Shown here: one piece after another, positions 1 through 9,163 of the stretch | Position numbering within the stretch: position 1 is the stretch's first letter | Layout: each line of letters opens with the position of its first letter | NCBI RefSeq assembly: GCF_927798175.1 | Contig: NZ_CAKMMP010000015.1 | Coordinates: 1-64,000 of the forward strand | Length of the DNA: 64,000 nt | Direction: 5' to 3' | DNA from: Paenibacillus sp. JJ-223 | GTDB taxonomy: Bacteria; Bacillota; Bacilli; Paenibacillales; Paenibacillaceae | Position numbers and translations under genes: made by a program | Notes under the pieces: model-generated | The model's database searches: none | What the model was told of the DNA's origin: nothing | The model's input: the letters and a program-made list of their open reading frames with translations, nothing else

Positions 1-602
1 TAAAATAGTATCGAACCTTCACTTGGCTGAGGTCGATCGCCTCGGTGCCGGTGTTCTTCAAATTGAACTGCGGCGTAATGGCATTGCCGCTCGCTCCCGT
101 TCCGCCATTGCGATACTGCACCTCCAGCGTTCCCGTCCCAACCGGAGACGCGGTCGGTGTCAGCGTCACTTCGTTCGACAGCGTCTGGCCGCTGCCGTTG
201 CTCGCTGCGATCCGGTACGTGTACGTCGTCCCGTTCACGGCGGCGGCATCCGTATAGGTCAATGCCGTCAGCCCTGCCGCCACCTCTTCAAATGCCCCGC
301 TCCCCGTTCGCCGCTGCACCGCATAGCTGTCCGCGCCATCCGAAGCGGCCCAGGCCAGTACCGCCTGCGCATCGCCTGCCGTCCCTACGAGCGTGAACGC
401 ACCGGGCAAGGCGCTGCCTGCCTGCGGCACAGCCGATGCCTGCGCCGACGCAGCGGATTCGCCTGCCGCATTTACGGCGGTTACGACGTAATAATACGTC
501 TTGCCGTTCGTCAGCCCGGTGTCCGTATAGGTCGTTCCGTTCACATTGGCAGCCACTGCCGTGTACGGGCCCCCATCTGCCTCGGCACGTTTGACGGTGT
601 AA
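1..602. repeat. Long direct repeat, copy 1 (FN3-FN3-CBM3 coding region of GH48 gene)
   Basis: Bases 1-602 match 3346-3947 with only about five substitutions by eye (near 110-119, 340 and 400) and no gap. The repeat starts upstream of the window edge and ends abruptly inside the first FN3 domain. Confidence 0.95.
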
Positions 603-2947
603 GAATTCGCTCCCGAAACGGAGTTCCAGTTCAGAACAACCTGTTCACTGCCGCTGGCGGCCGTCAAACCGTTTGGCGCAGCAGGAACTTCGGTTTCCGG
701 GCCGCTGCCGTCGCCAAGAAGACGTTCGAATTCGCCATAAGCTGTCGCCATGTCCACTTGGGACCAGAAACGGTGATACGTAAAGGTTGGCGCACCGTTT
801 TCCCATTGTTTCGTTTCCGGATTGTAGGACGCCTTGTACAGGTTATCCAGGTATGTCCAAGCCGGGTCCTGCTTGATTTTTGGACGCAAATCGGAATAAC
901 CGATATAGACGCCATTTCCTCCCTTTGCAGGATCGGAAGGAATGCTGCCCGTGCCCGGAAGCGCGTTGCCCTGTCCATATGATCCCGTCCAGTTGGCCGG
1001 AAGGTAGATCTCTTTGGCGAAGAAGCGGAAGTAATCTTTGCGCACCTCTTCGGAAACGATCCCTACCCCGTCGTTGTAGTCCCACGCCGTGTCCAGCAAT
1101 TGCTCCGCCAAATTCTTCGCTTCTTGGCCTTGGGCGTTAAATGCGCCATGCTCGGCCTTGGTCGCCGCCGCGAAGAAGGTCAACGTTTTGATGTAACTGC
1201 CCAGTACCCCAACATCCTGCGACGGGTCTTTGGTCGTTACGCGGAAATTTGGATTGTTCGTGTAAGAAGAGAAACCGGTCCATGAATCCGGCTGCCCGTT
1301 CCATTCCTGGCTGCCTGGAATCCAGAACTCTCCCGTCGCTGGCGTGGTTGCTACCTGCACGTTCGTGCCGCCAAGAATGCGCTGTCCTGAAGCATCCAAA
1401 TAGTATCCCTGGGAATCCGTCACCGGACGTTCATTGACGAAAACATAATCCTTCGACCAGTCAATCCACTTGGAAATGACCTTTTTCGCCATCTGGAAAT
1501 TTTCCGAGCTCAGATCGCCGTTCTGCGCAAGAATGTAGTACAGCTCCGCTACGCGCTCCATCGACCAAGCCTGCATGCCAAACCACGTATTGGAATCCGG
1601 ATCGCGGTATACCGGCGCTTCCTGGTATGCCATATCGTAGAACGTGCTCGTTCCGGACGGATAAGCTTTATAGGCACCTCCGTAGCTGTTGGTAGCGCCG
1701 CCGCCGATCGCTCCCTCATGGGATTGCAGCCAAGTGTAGAATTCAAGCTGGCGCTTCAGCGTAGCGTTCCAATCCGCTTTGGCCGTGTTCGATTTCGGGA
1801 TTAACCCGCCAGCGGGATCGGATAATGCATAAGATGCGACCGGATTTTGGTACCCCTGGTGCGTATGGCTGGAACCGATGCGCCAAGCCCAATTGCCGCC
1901 CTGCCCCAAACCGCCGCCCCAAGCGGTGTACCAGCCCATAAGGTACATGTTGGAGTCTTTGCCCGTACCTGCGGCCGGACTGCCGTTTTTGGCGCTTCCA
2001 ACTTTTTGGAAATATTTATCATGCAGTCCGTAACGCAGGTAATCGCCCATCTTTTTGGCTTTATCGAGATAAGCCTGGTTGTCGTAACCCATTTCCTTCG
2101 CCCAATACAGTACTTGAACCGCGCGGGCATCCGCATCGGTGGCATTGGTATAACGCCATTGCGCTGCTGGTGCCTGGTTCTCCTTTGTGAACAGGCTCAT
2201 GAAACCCTCACCCGCTTTGCCGAACGATTTGTCGTCTTGAGACGGGTGCGGAACGGCTTCCCAGACGGATTCCTGTTCCCCGCGTTGGAACGTATTGACG
2301 TACGCTGCCGTATGAGAAGGATTCAGCAGGTTGCCGAAGCCGTACCAGTTATCGACGTCAAGCAGCCAGTGCATCAGGTAGGTCTGGTTGTTGCCATAGG
2401 AGGATTTCAGCTCTGCGTCCAGCGGGTCCCTTCCGGCCTGGTATTGCCCGTTTAATTCTGACGGATACTGGTCCGGAAAGGGTTTCTCCGCAGCATATGT
2501 CGCCGGGCTGTTCGGATTATAGTGGCTCATCGTAGGCTGCTCTTCTTTGCCATCCCCCTCATTGACGGGAATGATGTATTTTTCCATGTTGTCCCACGCG
2601 GCCTCGAGCTTGGACCAGTCACCCGTGAAATGCCCATACATCGTTTCGAGCCACAACCAATAGCTGTACGCTTCGGAAGTCGTCATGTGCCCATAATCCG
2701 GCGCTTCGCTGATCAGGGTTTCAACAGAGTGATAAGGAATTCCCTCCGGAGAGAAATATCCGTTGGCGGGGTCTTTCAACTGTCCGTACAGCTCCATGAA
2801 GCGCGCTTCATTGATTCCTTCCGCTTGCAAAGACTGCTCTTCGGCAAAAACCGTTTGCGGGCCTGCCCAAAGTCCCGTATACCCGGTGAGCATGACCGTT
2901 CCGGCCAGCATGGCCGCCAGGCTTTTTTTCGCAGCTGATTTCAACAT
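1..2947 (-). CDS. GH48 cellulase (reducing-end exoglucanase) with FN3-FN3-CBM3 tail, 3' end cut by window
   Basis: Secreted processive cellobiohydrolase. Residues 1-35 are a signal peptide (Lys-rich start, hydrophobic core, VFA before EEQ). The GH48 catalytic domain runs from about residue 40 to 715; the block EAPDYGHMTTSEA places Glu81 and Glu92 eleven residues apart, as are the catalytic Glu44 and Glu55 of Clostridium Cel48F. Two fibronectin type III domains follow (about 752-840 and 847-930) and then a CBM3 cellulose-binding module beginning near 938, whose end lies outside the window. The ATG at 2947 has an AGGGAGG ribosome site. It lies 75 bp downstream of the GH9 gene on the same strand, so the two are probably cotranscribed as the usual synergistic GH9/GH48 pair. 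The last about 200 codons visible are nearly identical to the GH9 tail. The family call is secure. Confidence 0.95.
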   Translation of the reverse strand, partial: MLKSAAKKSLAAMLAGTVMLTGYTGLWAGPQTVFAEEQSLQAEGINEARFMELYGQLKDPANGYFSPEGIPYHSVETLISEAPDYGHMTTSEAYSYWLWLETMYGHFTGDWSKLEAAWDNMEKYIIPVNEGDGKEEQPTMSHYNPNSPATYAAEKPFPDQYPSELNGQYQAGRDPLDAELKSSYGNNQTYLMHWLLDVDNWYGFGNLLNPSHTAAYVNTFQRGEQESVWEAVPHPSQDDKSFGKAGEGFMSLFTKENQAPAAQWRYTNATDADARAVQVLYWAKEMGYDNQAYLDKAKKMGDYLRYGLHDKYFQKVGSAKNGSPAAGTGKDSNMYLMGWYTAWGGGLGQGGNWAWRIGSSHTHQGYQNPVASYALSDPAGGLIPKSNTAKADWNATLKRQLEFYTWLQSHEGAIGGGATNSYGGAYKAYPSGTSTFYDMAYQEAPVYRDPDSNTWFGMQAWSMERVAELYYILAQNGDLSSENFQMAKKVISKWIDWSKDYVFVNERPVTDSQGYYLDASGQRILGGTNVQVATTPATGEFWIPGSQEWNGQPDSWTGFSSYTNNPNFRVTTKDPSQDVGVLGSYIKTLTFFAAATKAEHGAFNAQGQEAKNLAEQLLDTAWDYNDGVGIVSEEVRKDYFRFFAKEIYLPANWTGSYGQGNALPGTGSIPSDPAKGGNGVYIGYSDLRPKIKQDPAWTYLDNLYKASYNPETKQWENGAPTFTYHRFWSQVDMATAYGEFERLLGDGSGPETEVPAAPNGLTAASGSEQVVLNWNSVSGANSYTVKRAEADGGPYTAVAANVNGTTYTDTGLTNGKTYYYVVTAVNAAGESAASAQASAVPQAGSALPGAFTLVGTAGDAQAVLAWAASDGADSYAVQRRTGSGAFEEVAAGLTALTYTDAAAVNGTTYTYRIAASNGSGQTLSNEVTLTPTASPVGTGTLEVQYRNGGTGASGNAITPQFNLKNTGTEAIDLSQVKVRYYF

Positions 2948-3022
2948 GATACATACCTCCCTGTAATCTTGGAAATAGAATGGAATCGATGTTGTTTTCC
3001 CTGCTGACTGCAATCTGTTGTC

Positions 3023-6000
3023 TCATGGTTCAATGCCCCAGGCCTTTATGCCGTCGATATGCGCCGTTACTTTGTTCCAGGCGGCGAAGCCCGTCATTGC
3101 CCCGTCGTACGAGTAATCGTTGGTCTGATCGAAGCTCGCCCAATTCGTTTTGGAGAACCGTCCCTGGATCACGCCGGTCTCCGCGCCCGGTGCCAGACTG
3201 CCCGCTCCCGGCTTGAAGCCGATCTCCAGCACGGTATCCGCATTGCCCTTCGCCGGGTTCAGCGCGATGAAGGCAGCCTCCACGTTGCTGCTGCCGATCT
3301 GGGCATAGTCGCACCAGAAGCTCATGTCCACGTTGCCGTCCTTCGTAAAATAGTATCGAACCTTCACTTGGCTGAGGTCGATCGCCTCGGTGCCGGTGTT
3401 CTTCAAATTGAACTGCGGCGTAATGGCATTGCCGCTCGCTCCCGCCCCGCCATTGCGGTACTGCACCTCCAGCGTTCCCGTCCCAACCGGAGACGCGGTC
3501 GGTGTCAGCGTCACTTCGTTCGACAGCGTCTGGCCGCTGCCGTTGCTCGCTGCGATCCGGTACGTGTACGTCGTCCCGTTCACGGCGGCGGCATCCGTAT
3601 AGGTCAATGCCGTCAGCCCTGCCGCCACCTCTTCAAATGCCCCGCTCCCCGTTCGCCGCTGCACCGCATAGCTGTCCGCGCCGTCCGAAGCGGCCCAGGC
3701 CAGTACCGCCTGCGCATCGCCTGCCGTCCCTACGAGCGTGAACGCGCCGGGCAAGGCGCTGCCTGCCTGCGGCACAGCCGATGCCTGCGCCGACGCAGCG
3801 GATTCGCCTGCCGCATTTACGGCGGTTACGACGTAATAATACGTCTTGCCGTTCGTCAGCCCGGTGTCCGTATAGGTCGTTCCGTTCACATTGGCAGCCA
3901 CTGCCGTGTACGGGCCCCCATCTGCCTCGGCACGTTTGACGGTGTAAAAGCTCGCTCCTGCGGAAGCCGTCCAGCTCAAGGTGATCTGGCCCTGGCCTGC
4001 AGCAGCCTGCAACGAAGCTGGCGCAGACGGGACCGTTACGGGCAAGACGCCCGGTTCCTGGCCGTAAACGAGCCGTCCGGCATCGTATACCGGCAAATGC
4101 GCGCTCTTTTGCGGAGTCCCGGCTGCCAATCCCGAATGGGACGGATCGTTGGCCGCGCTCCATGCACCTTGCGGTCCGCTGATGCGAAACTGCACTTCTT
4201 TCCGATAATGCCCCTCGCCGCCGGGGTAGAGCTTGCTCCCGCTATAATCCGCCGTTACGGCATAGATTCGGCGAGCCTCATCAACGACGATGGGCTGTGA
4301 TACGGCTGCTCCCTCGCTGTAGGCCGTCGTCACGCGAACGTCGGCGACCGTATACCCTGCGTCGTATACCTCACTCAGATCGAGATAATAACGGAAGGAC
4401 AGCCGGTCTCCCATTTTGGCAGGCCACGCGGAGCGATTGTTCAATAATGCCCGAATCTCCGTATAATCGGGGCCCTCGGCCTTAATGGATGCCTCGACGA
4501 AATATTCATCCGTCTTTTCTTCGGGTTCCGGAAAATTCGCCAACGGTTCATCGCCTTGCCCGAACAACAGGTTCATTTTGGCAAGCGCTCCCGTAAACGC
4601 TGCATTATAATCGATCGCCACCTCGTTGCTTACATAATCCGAAATGGAGTCCGTGTAACCGTCGGATGCATCAGGCCCGCCCACCATCGCGCCGTATAAG
4701 GTATGGCGATGGGATGCCGGAATGTTTTCGCTGTTCGCCCATGAACCATGGGCTGTGCGATGATGCGGATGCTGCGGCGGATTCTGCCCGTATCCGACGA
4801 CGTAACTGCCTTGACGCGGATTGTCGCCGAGGATGTAATTGATCTGCGAGACGGCAAAATCCCGATACCTCGCTTTCTTCGCCGGATCATTCACCCAGTC
4901 GGAATATACGAACGAAATGAAAGCCGCATTCGCTGCATATCGAAGCGATCCCCACTGGTCCAGCCAGGCCAGGCCGCCAGGCGTGTATCTCACCCTTTGC
5001 CCATTCGTTCCGACCGTCCAATAATCCAGATTACGCTCCGCGGATTGGATGAACCTTGCCGCTTCGGGCATGTTCAACCCAGACGTGATGCGCGCCAACA
5101 AAATTTGGGCACCATAGTTTTTGTTGTCCCAACCATGCGTCCATGTAAATGGCCAGTTGTATGCCCCTCCGGTCGAGGGCCATGCATCGGTTGCGGCTAT
5201 CGCCTTGGACAAGTAAGCGTTATCATTTGTTGCCAGATAAAGCCATGTCGCTCCCCATGCCAGTTCATCTTCGTACCCTGACCAGGAATTGTAGAACGTT
5301 CGCGCATCCGTAATGCAGTCGGAATATTTGCCACGATACGTGTCGGCAAAATGATAGAGCTCCTTTGCGTGCTGCAGCAATCTGGAGGCATACGACGGAT
5401 CATCCGCCGCAAAAACGATCGAAGATGCCGCAAGTGCCGCCGCCGTTTCTCCCGCAAGGTCGCTGCCCGGACAAGAGGCATCGATTTTAAATGCCGGGCG
5501 ATCCATCGGCATGACCTCGGCCGGTCCCCACCAGGCATGGTCCGTTTGACCCGCTCCGACTTGTCCCCATAATTCGTTCGGTTTTGTGTGCGCTTTCATA
5601 AAATAATCCGTCGCCCAGCGGATGTTATCCTTGATTTCCTCGAGTTGACCGGCCTGTTCGTATCCTTCGCGGTATTCTACCACAGACCAGGCGAGCATCG
5701 TGGCAGAGTATGCCATCGGCAAACCGAATTTCACGTGGTCTCCGGCATCGTACCAACCCCCGGTCAGATCCACGCCGACGTCGGCCCCGTCCCTCAAGCC
5801 CGAATCGCCGCGCCATTCTACCCTGTTCGACTCCGGCAAAGTTCCGGAACGCTGGGTTTCATAGAAATAAATCGCCTTCTGCAGCGCTTCTGCATAGTTG
5901 TGGCCATTTGCGGCCGCATCCGCTCTGTCCGTCAACCCATGCATGAATGTACCTCCTGTCAACAGTCCTGCCGATAACGCCAACATAACGAGACGTTTAC

Positions 6001-6064
6001 GCCAGCTTGACTTCATCTCCAACCATTCAACTCCTCCGTCTTTCGTATTGTTCGATTGCCCCAT
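3023..6064 (-). CDS. GH9 endoglucanase with CBM3c, two FN3 and C-terminal CBM3
   Basis: Secreted modular cellulase of 1013 residues. The signal peptide is KSSWRKRLVMLALSAGLL up to ADA (about residue 50). The GH9 domain spans about 55-500: DAGDH gives Asp106 and Asp109 (nucleophile/base pair) and SNEVAIDYNAAF gives the acid Glu481. A CBM3c-like module (about 517-665) follows, as in processive Cel9 enzymes, then FN3 (681-765), FN3 (771-855) and a CBM3 (862-1013). The start is uncertain: the first ATG at 6064 has no well-placed ribosome site, while a GGAGGA sits 9 bases before a TTG at 6022 and 16 before an ATG at 6016, either of which gives a normal signal peptide. It is first in the operon with the GH48 gene. 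Confidence 0.95.
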   Translation of the reverse strand: MGQSNNTKDGGVEWLEMKSSWRKRLVMLALSAGLLTGGTFMHGLTDRADAAANGHNYAEALQKAIYFYETQRSGTLPESNRVEWRGDSGLRDGADVGVDLTGGWYDAGDHVKFGLPMAYSATMLAWSVVEYREGYEQAGQLEEIKDNIRWATDYFMKAHTKPNELWGQVGAGQTDHAWWGPAEVMPMDRPAFKIDASCPGSDLAGETAAALAASSIVFAADDPSYASRLLQHAKELYHFADTYRGKYSDCITDARTFYNSWSGYEDELAWGATWLYLATNDNAYLSKAIAATDAWPSTGGAYNWPFTWTHGWDNKNYGAQILLARITSGLNMPEAARFIQSAERNLDYWTVGTNGQRVRYTPGGLAWLDQWGSLRYAANAAFISFVYSDWVNDPAKKARYRDFAVSQINYILGDNPRQGSYVVGYGQNPPQHPHHRTAHGSWANSENIPASHRHTLYGAMVGGPDASDGYTDSISDYVSNEVAIDYNAAFTGALAKMNLLFGQGDEPLANFPEPEEKTDEYFVEASIKAEGPDYTEIRALLNNRSAWPAKMGDRLSFRYYLDLSEVYDAGYTVADVRVTTAYSEGAAVSQPIVVDEARRIYAVTADYSGSKLYPGGEGHYRKEVQFRISGPQGAWSAANDPSHSGLAAGTPQKSAHLPVYDAGRLVYGQEPGVLPVTVPSAPASLQAAAGQGQITLSWTASAGASFYTVKRAEADGGPYTAVAANVNGTTYTDTGLTNGKTYYYVVTAVNAAGESAASAQASAVPQAGSALPGAFTLVGTAGDAQAVLAWAASDGADSYAVQRRTGSGAFEEVAAGLTALTYTDAAAVNGTTYTYRIAASNGSGQTLSNEVTLTPTASPVGTGTLEVQYRNGGAGASGNAITPQFNLKNTGTEAIDLSQVKVRYYFTKDGNVDMSFWCDYAQIGSSNVEAAFIALNPAKGNADTVLEIGFKPGAGSLAPGAETGVIQGRFSKTNWASFDQTNDYSYDGAMTGFAAWNKVTAHIDGIKAWGIEP
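3346..3947. repeat. Long direct repeat, copy 2 (FN3-FN3-CBM3 coding region of GH9 gene)
   Basis: About 99 percent identical to 1-602 over 602 bases, including silent third positions. The identity breaks at the same point within FN3 domain 1, which points to recent duplication or gene conversion of the binding module. Confidence 0.95.
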
Positions 6065-6129
6065 GTCGAGGTTTGTTTAAACCGCTCCTTTCCATGGCGT
6101 GACTCCAAGTTTTTCCACCATTAATTTCC

Positions 6130-6155
6130 ATTATAGTCTTTTGCACCGGATGCAA
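6130..6155 (-). promoter_or_regulatory. Candidate promoter and inverted repeat upstream of the cellulase operon
   Basis: Read on the minus strand there is a perfect TATAAT (6135-6130), preceded by an inverted repeat TTGCA-N5-TGCAA (6141-6155) where the -35 region would be. The -35 match is poor, so activator control is possible. This is inference from position only. Confidence 0.35.
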
Positions 6156-6209
6156 TATAAGCTTTGGTGACTTCCGGAATAACATTGTTGTGACCTGGAT
6201 CAGGCATGC

Positions 6210-6254
6210 AAAAAAACCTTATCCCGCGCCGCTAAACAAGGGCTCGGGATAAGG
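6210..6254 (-). terminator. Rho-independent terminator of the chemoreceptor gene
   Basis: Perfect 10-bp stem CCTTATCCCG/CGGGATAAGG (6217-6226 with 6245-6254) followed on the minus strand by seven T. It begins 9 bases after the stop codon of the gene ending at 6263. Confidence 0.9.
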
Positions 6255-6262
6255 CACCGGAA

Positions 6263-7999
6263 CTATACTTTGAATTTGTTGATCTGTTCTTGCAGTTCTT
6301 CGGCCATCTTCGACAGGGAAGCTGCCGAAGATGCGATTTCTTCCATCGAGGCCAACTGCTCTTCCGTGGCTGCAGATACATTGTGCACACCGCCGGAAGC
6401 TTCCTCCGCGATGGCCGACACCTGTTCCACATATTTGACGACTTCGTCGGTGCTCGCTGCCATCTGCTCTGCACCTGCCGACACTTCCTGAATTTCGCCG
6501 GCAACTTTGCTGACGGCATTCGAAATCTGTTCAAATGCATCCCCGGCCGCCGTCACGACTTCGATGCCGCTTTCCGTTTCGTTGCTGTTTACTTTCACCG
6601 CTTCTACGGCTTGCTCGGTATCGGACTGAATCAGGTGTACCAGATCCGTGATGCGCTGCGCCGACAGCGAAGACTCTTCGGCCAGCTTGCGCACTTCGCC
6701 GGCAACGACCGCGAAACCGCGTCCATGGTCTCCCGCCCGGGCTGCCTCAATGGCCGCATTCAGAGCAAGCAGATTCGTCTGGCGTGCAATGTTGTTGATG
6801 ACTTCGGTAATCGTGCCGATCTCGGCCGAACGTTCTCCAAGGCCTGTCACCAGTTTGGATAACGAAGCAATCGAAGTACGCACGGAAGCCATCTGCGTTA
6901 CGGCCTCCTTGATGATCATGTTGCCCTCGGCAGACATGTTGGCCGCATCCACGGCCGATGTGGATACACTCGTCGCCAACTGCGCGATTTGTTCCGAACC
7001 GATCGCCATCTCGCTCATGGCTTGGGACGAACGTTTGACGAGGTTCACCTGCTCGGACGTACCTACGGCCAACTCTTCCACGGTTTCGGAAATCTGCTCG
7101 GATGCTTTCGTATTTTGCTCCGCGCTGGCGAGCAGTTCCTCCGAAGAGGCTGCTACCTGTTCCGAGGTCGTCGCCACCGATTCGATCATGACGCGCAAGT
7201 TCGCCGTCATCGTATTGAATGAGCCGGCGAGCGTGCCGAGCTCGTCCCTGTTTTTGAGGACGATCGTTTCGCCTGTAAGATCACCGCTCGCAATACGCAT
7301 GGCCGCTTCATTCATTTGTTTGATCGGTTTTGAAATGATAATCGAAATAAAGATAGCGATGAACATCGCCAGCGCAAACGAAACGATCGTCACGACCAAG
7401 ATCACGTTAAACGCAAATTCCGCCGATTCAACCGAAGAACTGGTTGCTGCTTCGGACGCCATATTTCCCGAACTGATTAATTGCATAATCGTCTCGTTTG
7501 CCGTAAACCAGAACGGGTACGCTTCCCTATGCAATCGGCTTGACTCTTCATAGTTGTTCTCCCGGCCCAACTTGATGAAAGCAGGCATTTTCTCAGTATA
7601 GGCATTGTAATTCGTGATATACTTCTCGTACATCTTCAGCGCATCTTCACTCCCCGAAAGATACGTTTTCAGTTGTTCGTTCTTTCCCTTGAGCTCCTCC
7701 TGGAGCTGGTCGAGCGTTTCAGCCATTTTGGCGTTCTCGCTCGCGTCCTGTTCCACAATGATCCCCAGTGCCAGCCTTTCGATATCCGACACATCCCCGT
7801 TCATTCCCCCAAGAAGAGTAACGACAGGCATCCACGTCTTGTCAATCTCATCCGCTTTCTTTGACATGTTGTGAATCTGGGTCAGGGCATACACGCTTAC
7901 AAATGCCAGTAAACCTACCACGATTAAAAATCCAGCTAACAATTTCATGCGAATCGTTAATTTAAATCTGTTCTGTGCCGTTCCCCCGGCATCCTTCAT
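6263..7999 (-). CDS. Methyl-accepting chemotaxis protein with 4HB-type sensor
   Basis: Membrane chemoreceptor of 578 residues. TM1 is about 15-40, then a helical extracellular sensor (about 40-185, four-helix-bundle style), TM2 about 190-215 ending in KPI, HAMP (about 215-270), and a long cytoplasmic signalling coiled coil. The conserved hairpin tip RQTNLLALNAAIEAARAG followed by HGRGFAVVAGEVRKLAEES lies near 400-435, where CheA and CheW dock. The ATG at 7999 is preferred because AAGGAG lies 8 bases upstream; the in-frame GTG at 8008 abuts that site and cannot use it. A single gene with its own terminator. The ligand cannot be told from the sequence. Confidence 0.95.
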   Translation of the reverse strand: MKDAGGTAQNRFKLTIRMKLLAGFLIVVGLLAFVSVYALTQIHNMSKKADEIDKTWMPVVTLLGGMNGDVSDIERLALGIIVEQDASENAKMAETLDQLQEELKGKNEQLKTYLSGSEDALKMYEKYITNYNAYTEKMPAFIKLGRENNYEESSRLHREAYPFWFTANETIMQLISSGNMASEAATSSSVESAEFAFNVILVVTIVSFALAMFIAIFISIIISKPIKQMNEAAMRIASGDLTGETIVLKNRDELGTLAGSFNTMTANLRVMIESVATTSEQVAASSEELLASAEQNTKASEQISETVEELAVGTSEQVNLVKRSSQAMSEMAIGSEQIAQLATSVSTSAVDAANMSAEGNMIIKEAVTQMASVRTSIASLSKLVTGLGERSAEIGTITEVINNIARQTNLLALNAAIEAARAGDHGRGFAVVAGEVRKLAEESSLSAQRITDLVHLIQSDTEQAVEAVKVNSNETESGIEVVTAAGDAFEQISNAVSKVAGEIQEVSAGAEQMAASTDEVVKYVEQVSAIAEEASGGVHNVSAATEEQLASMEEIASSAASLSKMAEELQEQINKFKV

Positions 8000-8201
8000 G
8001 GCTCCCACTCCTTAACTGATACATACCTATAGTATATCGACAAAAATCGGCAACGATTATAGAGAAGCCATTCGATATTTTTTCAAATTTCATATAACTT
8101 CCGCAAAACTCAAAAAAACTTGAGGTTACTGGCCTGGCCAGTATCCATCAAGCTTTTGCTTTTACCCTATTCGATGATGGCTCCGCTCCTCCTCTACAAA
8201 A

Positions 8202-8431
8202 CTATATAGGTTGAACCTGACATTTACACGATAACGGAGAGGGCAGAAAGAATCTGGAGAAGCGAAGCGGTCTAAAAGCTTTCTGAAAGAAAGCTGCATC
8301 GGAAGCATAAGCTTCACCGGATCTTCCCTTTGAAAAAAGGGGATCAAAAAAATCCGGGGATAACAGTGATCGGAAGATGGTTCTGACCACGTAGTGACTC
8401 CGTGTAAAAATCATCGGTTCAACTTATATAG
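8202..8431. repeat. Family 1 dispersed element, complete copy A (MITE-like)
   Basis: A 230-bp non-coding block bounded by terminal inverted repeats: the left end CTATATAGGTTGAACC and the right end, read in reverse complement, CTATATAAGTTGAACC. The similarity continues inward through TTTACAC and GGAG. Inside are a GGCAGAA..AATCT arm with its inverted partner AGATGGTTCTG, a perfect hairpin AGCTTTCT-GAA-AGAAAGCT, and an A/T-rich inner stem. Nearly the same sequence is found inverted at 28885-29115 and in reduced form at 60330-60520. No open frame and no transposase. The right end overlaps the last codons of the next gene. Confidence 0.85.
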
Positions 8432-8979
8432 CGAAAGACTTTGCGATGCCATTTGATGAAAAAATCAGGGACCGACTTCGTATAATTGCGCGTCACGATC
8501 AATGCCACGCTGACCAGGCTCCCCAATAGGAAACCGCCCAAAATGTCGCCAGGATAATGAACGCCCGCATATACGCGGGACACGCCCGTTAGCACAGCGA
8601 GCAGCAGCATCCACCATCCAAATCGCCGCCCGATAAAAAAGGAAGCTGCCGCAAGCGCAAATACAAAGGATGCATGTTTGCTGGGAAACGACGGATCGGG
8701 CACATGCGGAATAAGCTGGTTCACGTGGCCTTCGACGAATGGCCTTGGATGGTCCACGATCGGCGAAATCCCCCACTTTGCAAGACATAAAGATAGAATA
8801 GATGCCACACACGCATAGAAAACGATGCGCTGTTTGGCAGGGTTGCCCATAAACCAGACGATGACAAGCAGGGCGATCATGACCCATGCTGCATATTCAG
8901 CCGACGTCATCATGAACCAGTCCAATAGCGGTACATGATCGGCAAATTGGTTAATCCAGTCGAAGACAGATTGATTCAC
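8419..8979 (-). CDS. bcrC: PAP2-family undecaprenyl-diphosphate phosphatase (BcrC-like)
   Basis: Integral membrane lipid phosphatase of 186 residues that recycles undecaprenyl pyrophosphate to the monophosphate carrier for wall synthesis and commonly gives bacitracin tolerance. The three PAP2 motifs are present: KWGISPIVDHPRP, PSFPSKHAS (PSGH-type) and SRVYAGVHYPGD with the catalytic His and Asp. There are five or six hydrophobic segments. The start is GTG with GGAG 14 bases upstream, slightly far. The final residues RYIS and the TGA stop lie inside the terminal repeat of the family 1 element (8202-8431), so the element insertion seems to have set the present C-terminus. It is divergent from the LCP gene. 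PAP2 family is certain; the substrate is inferred. Confidence 0.88.
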   Translation of the reverse strand: MNQSVFDWINQFADHVPLLDWFMMTSAEYAAWVMIALLVIVWFMGNPAKQRIVFYACVASILSLCLAKWGISPIVDHPRPFVEGHVNQLIPHVPDPSFPSKHASFVFALAAASFFIGRRFGWWMLLLAVLTGVSRVYAGVHYPGDILGGFLLGSLVSVALIVTRNYTKSVPDFFIKWHRKVFRYIS

Positions 8980-9163
8980 GGTATTATTTCACACTCCATT
9001 TACAACAAACTCGATTATTTTTTACACTTTATCGATTCACCAACGAAATGTCAAATTTATGCCCGTAATACCTAACATTCGAAATCAAAGGGGACATTCC
9101 TCTTACTTTTTGTTAAAATAGTTGGGGTTACATATCAGTTCAACGATAGAAAGGTGAAATTTC

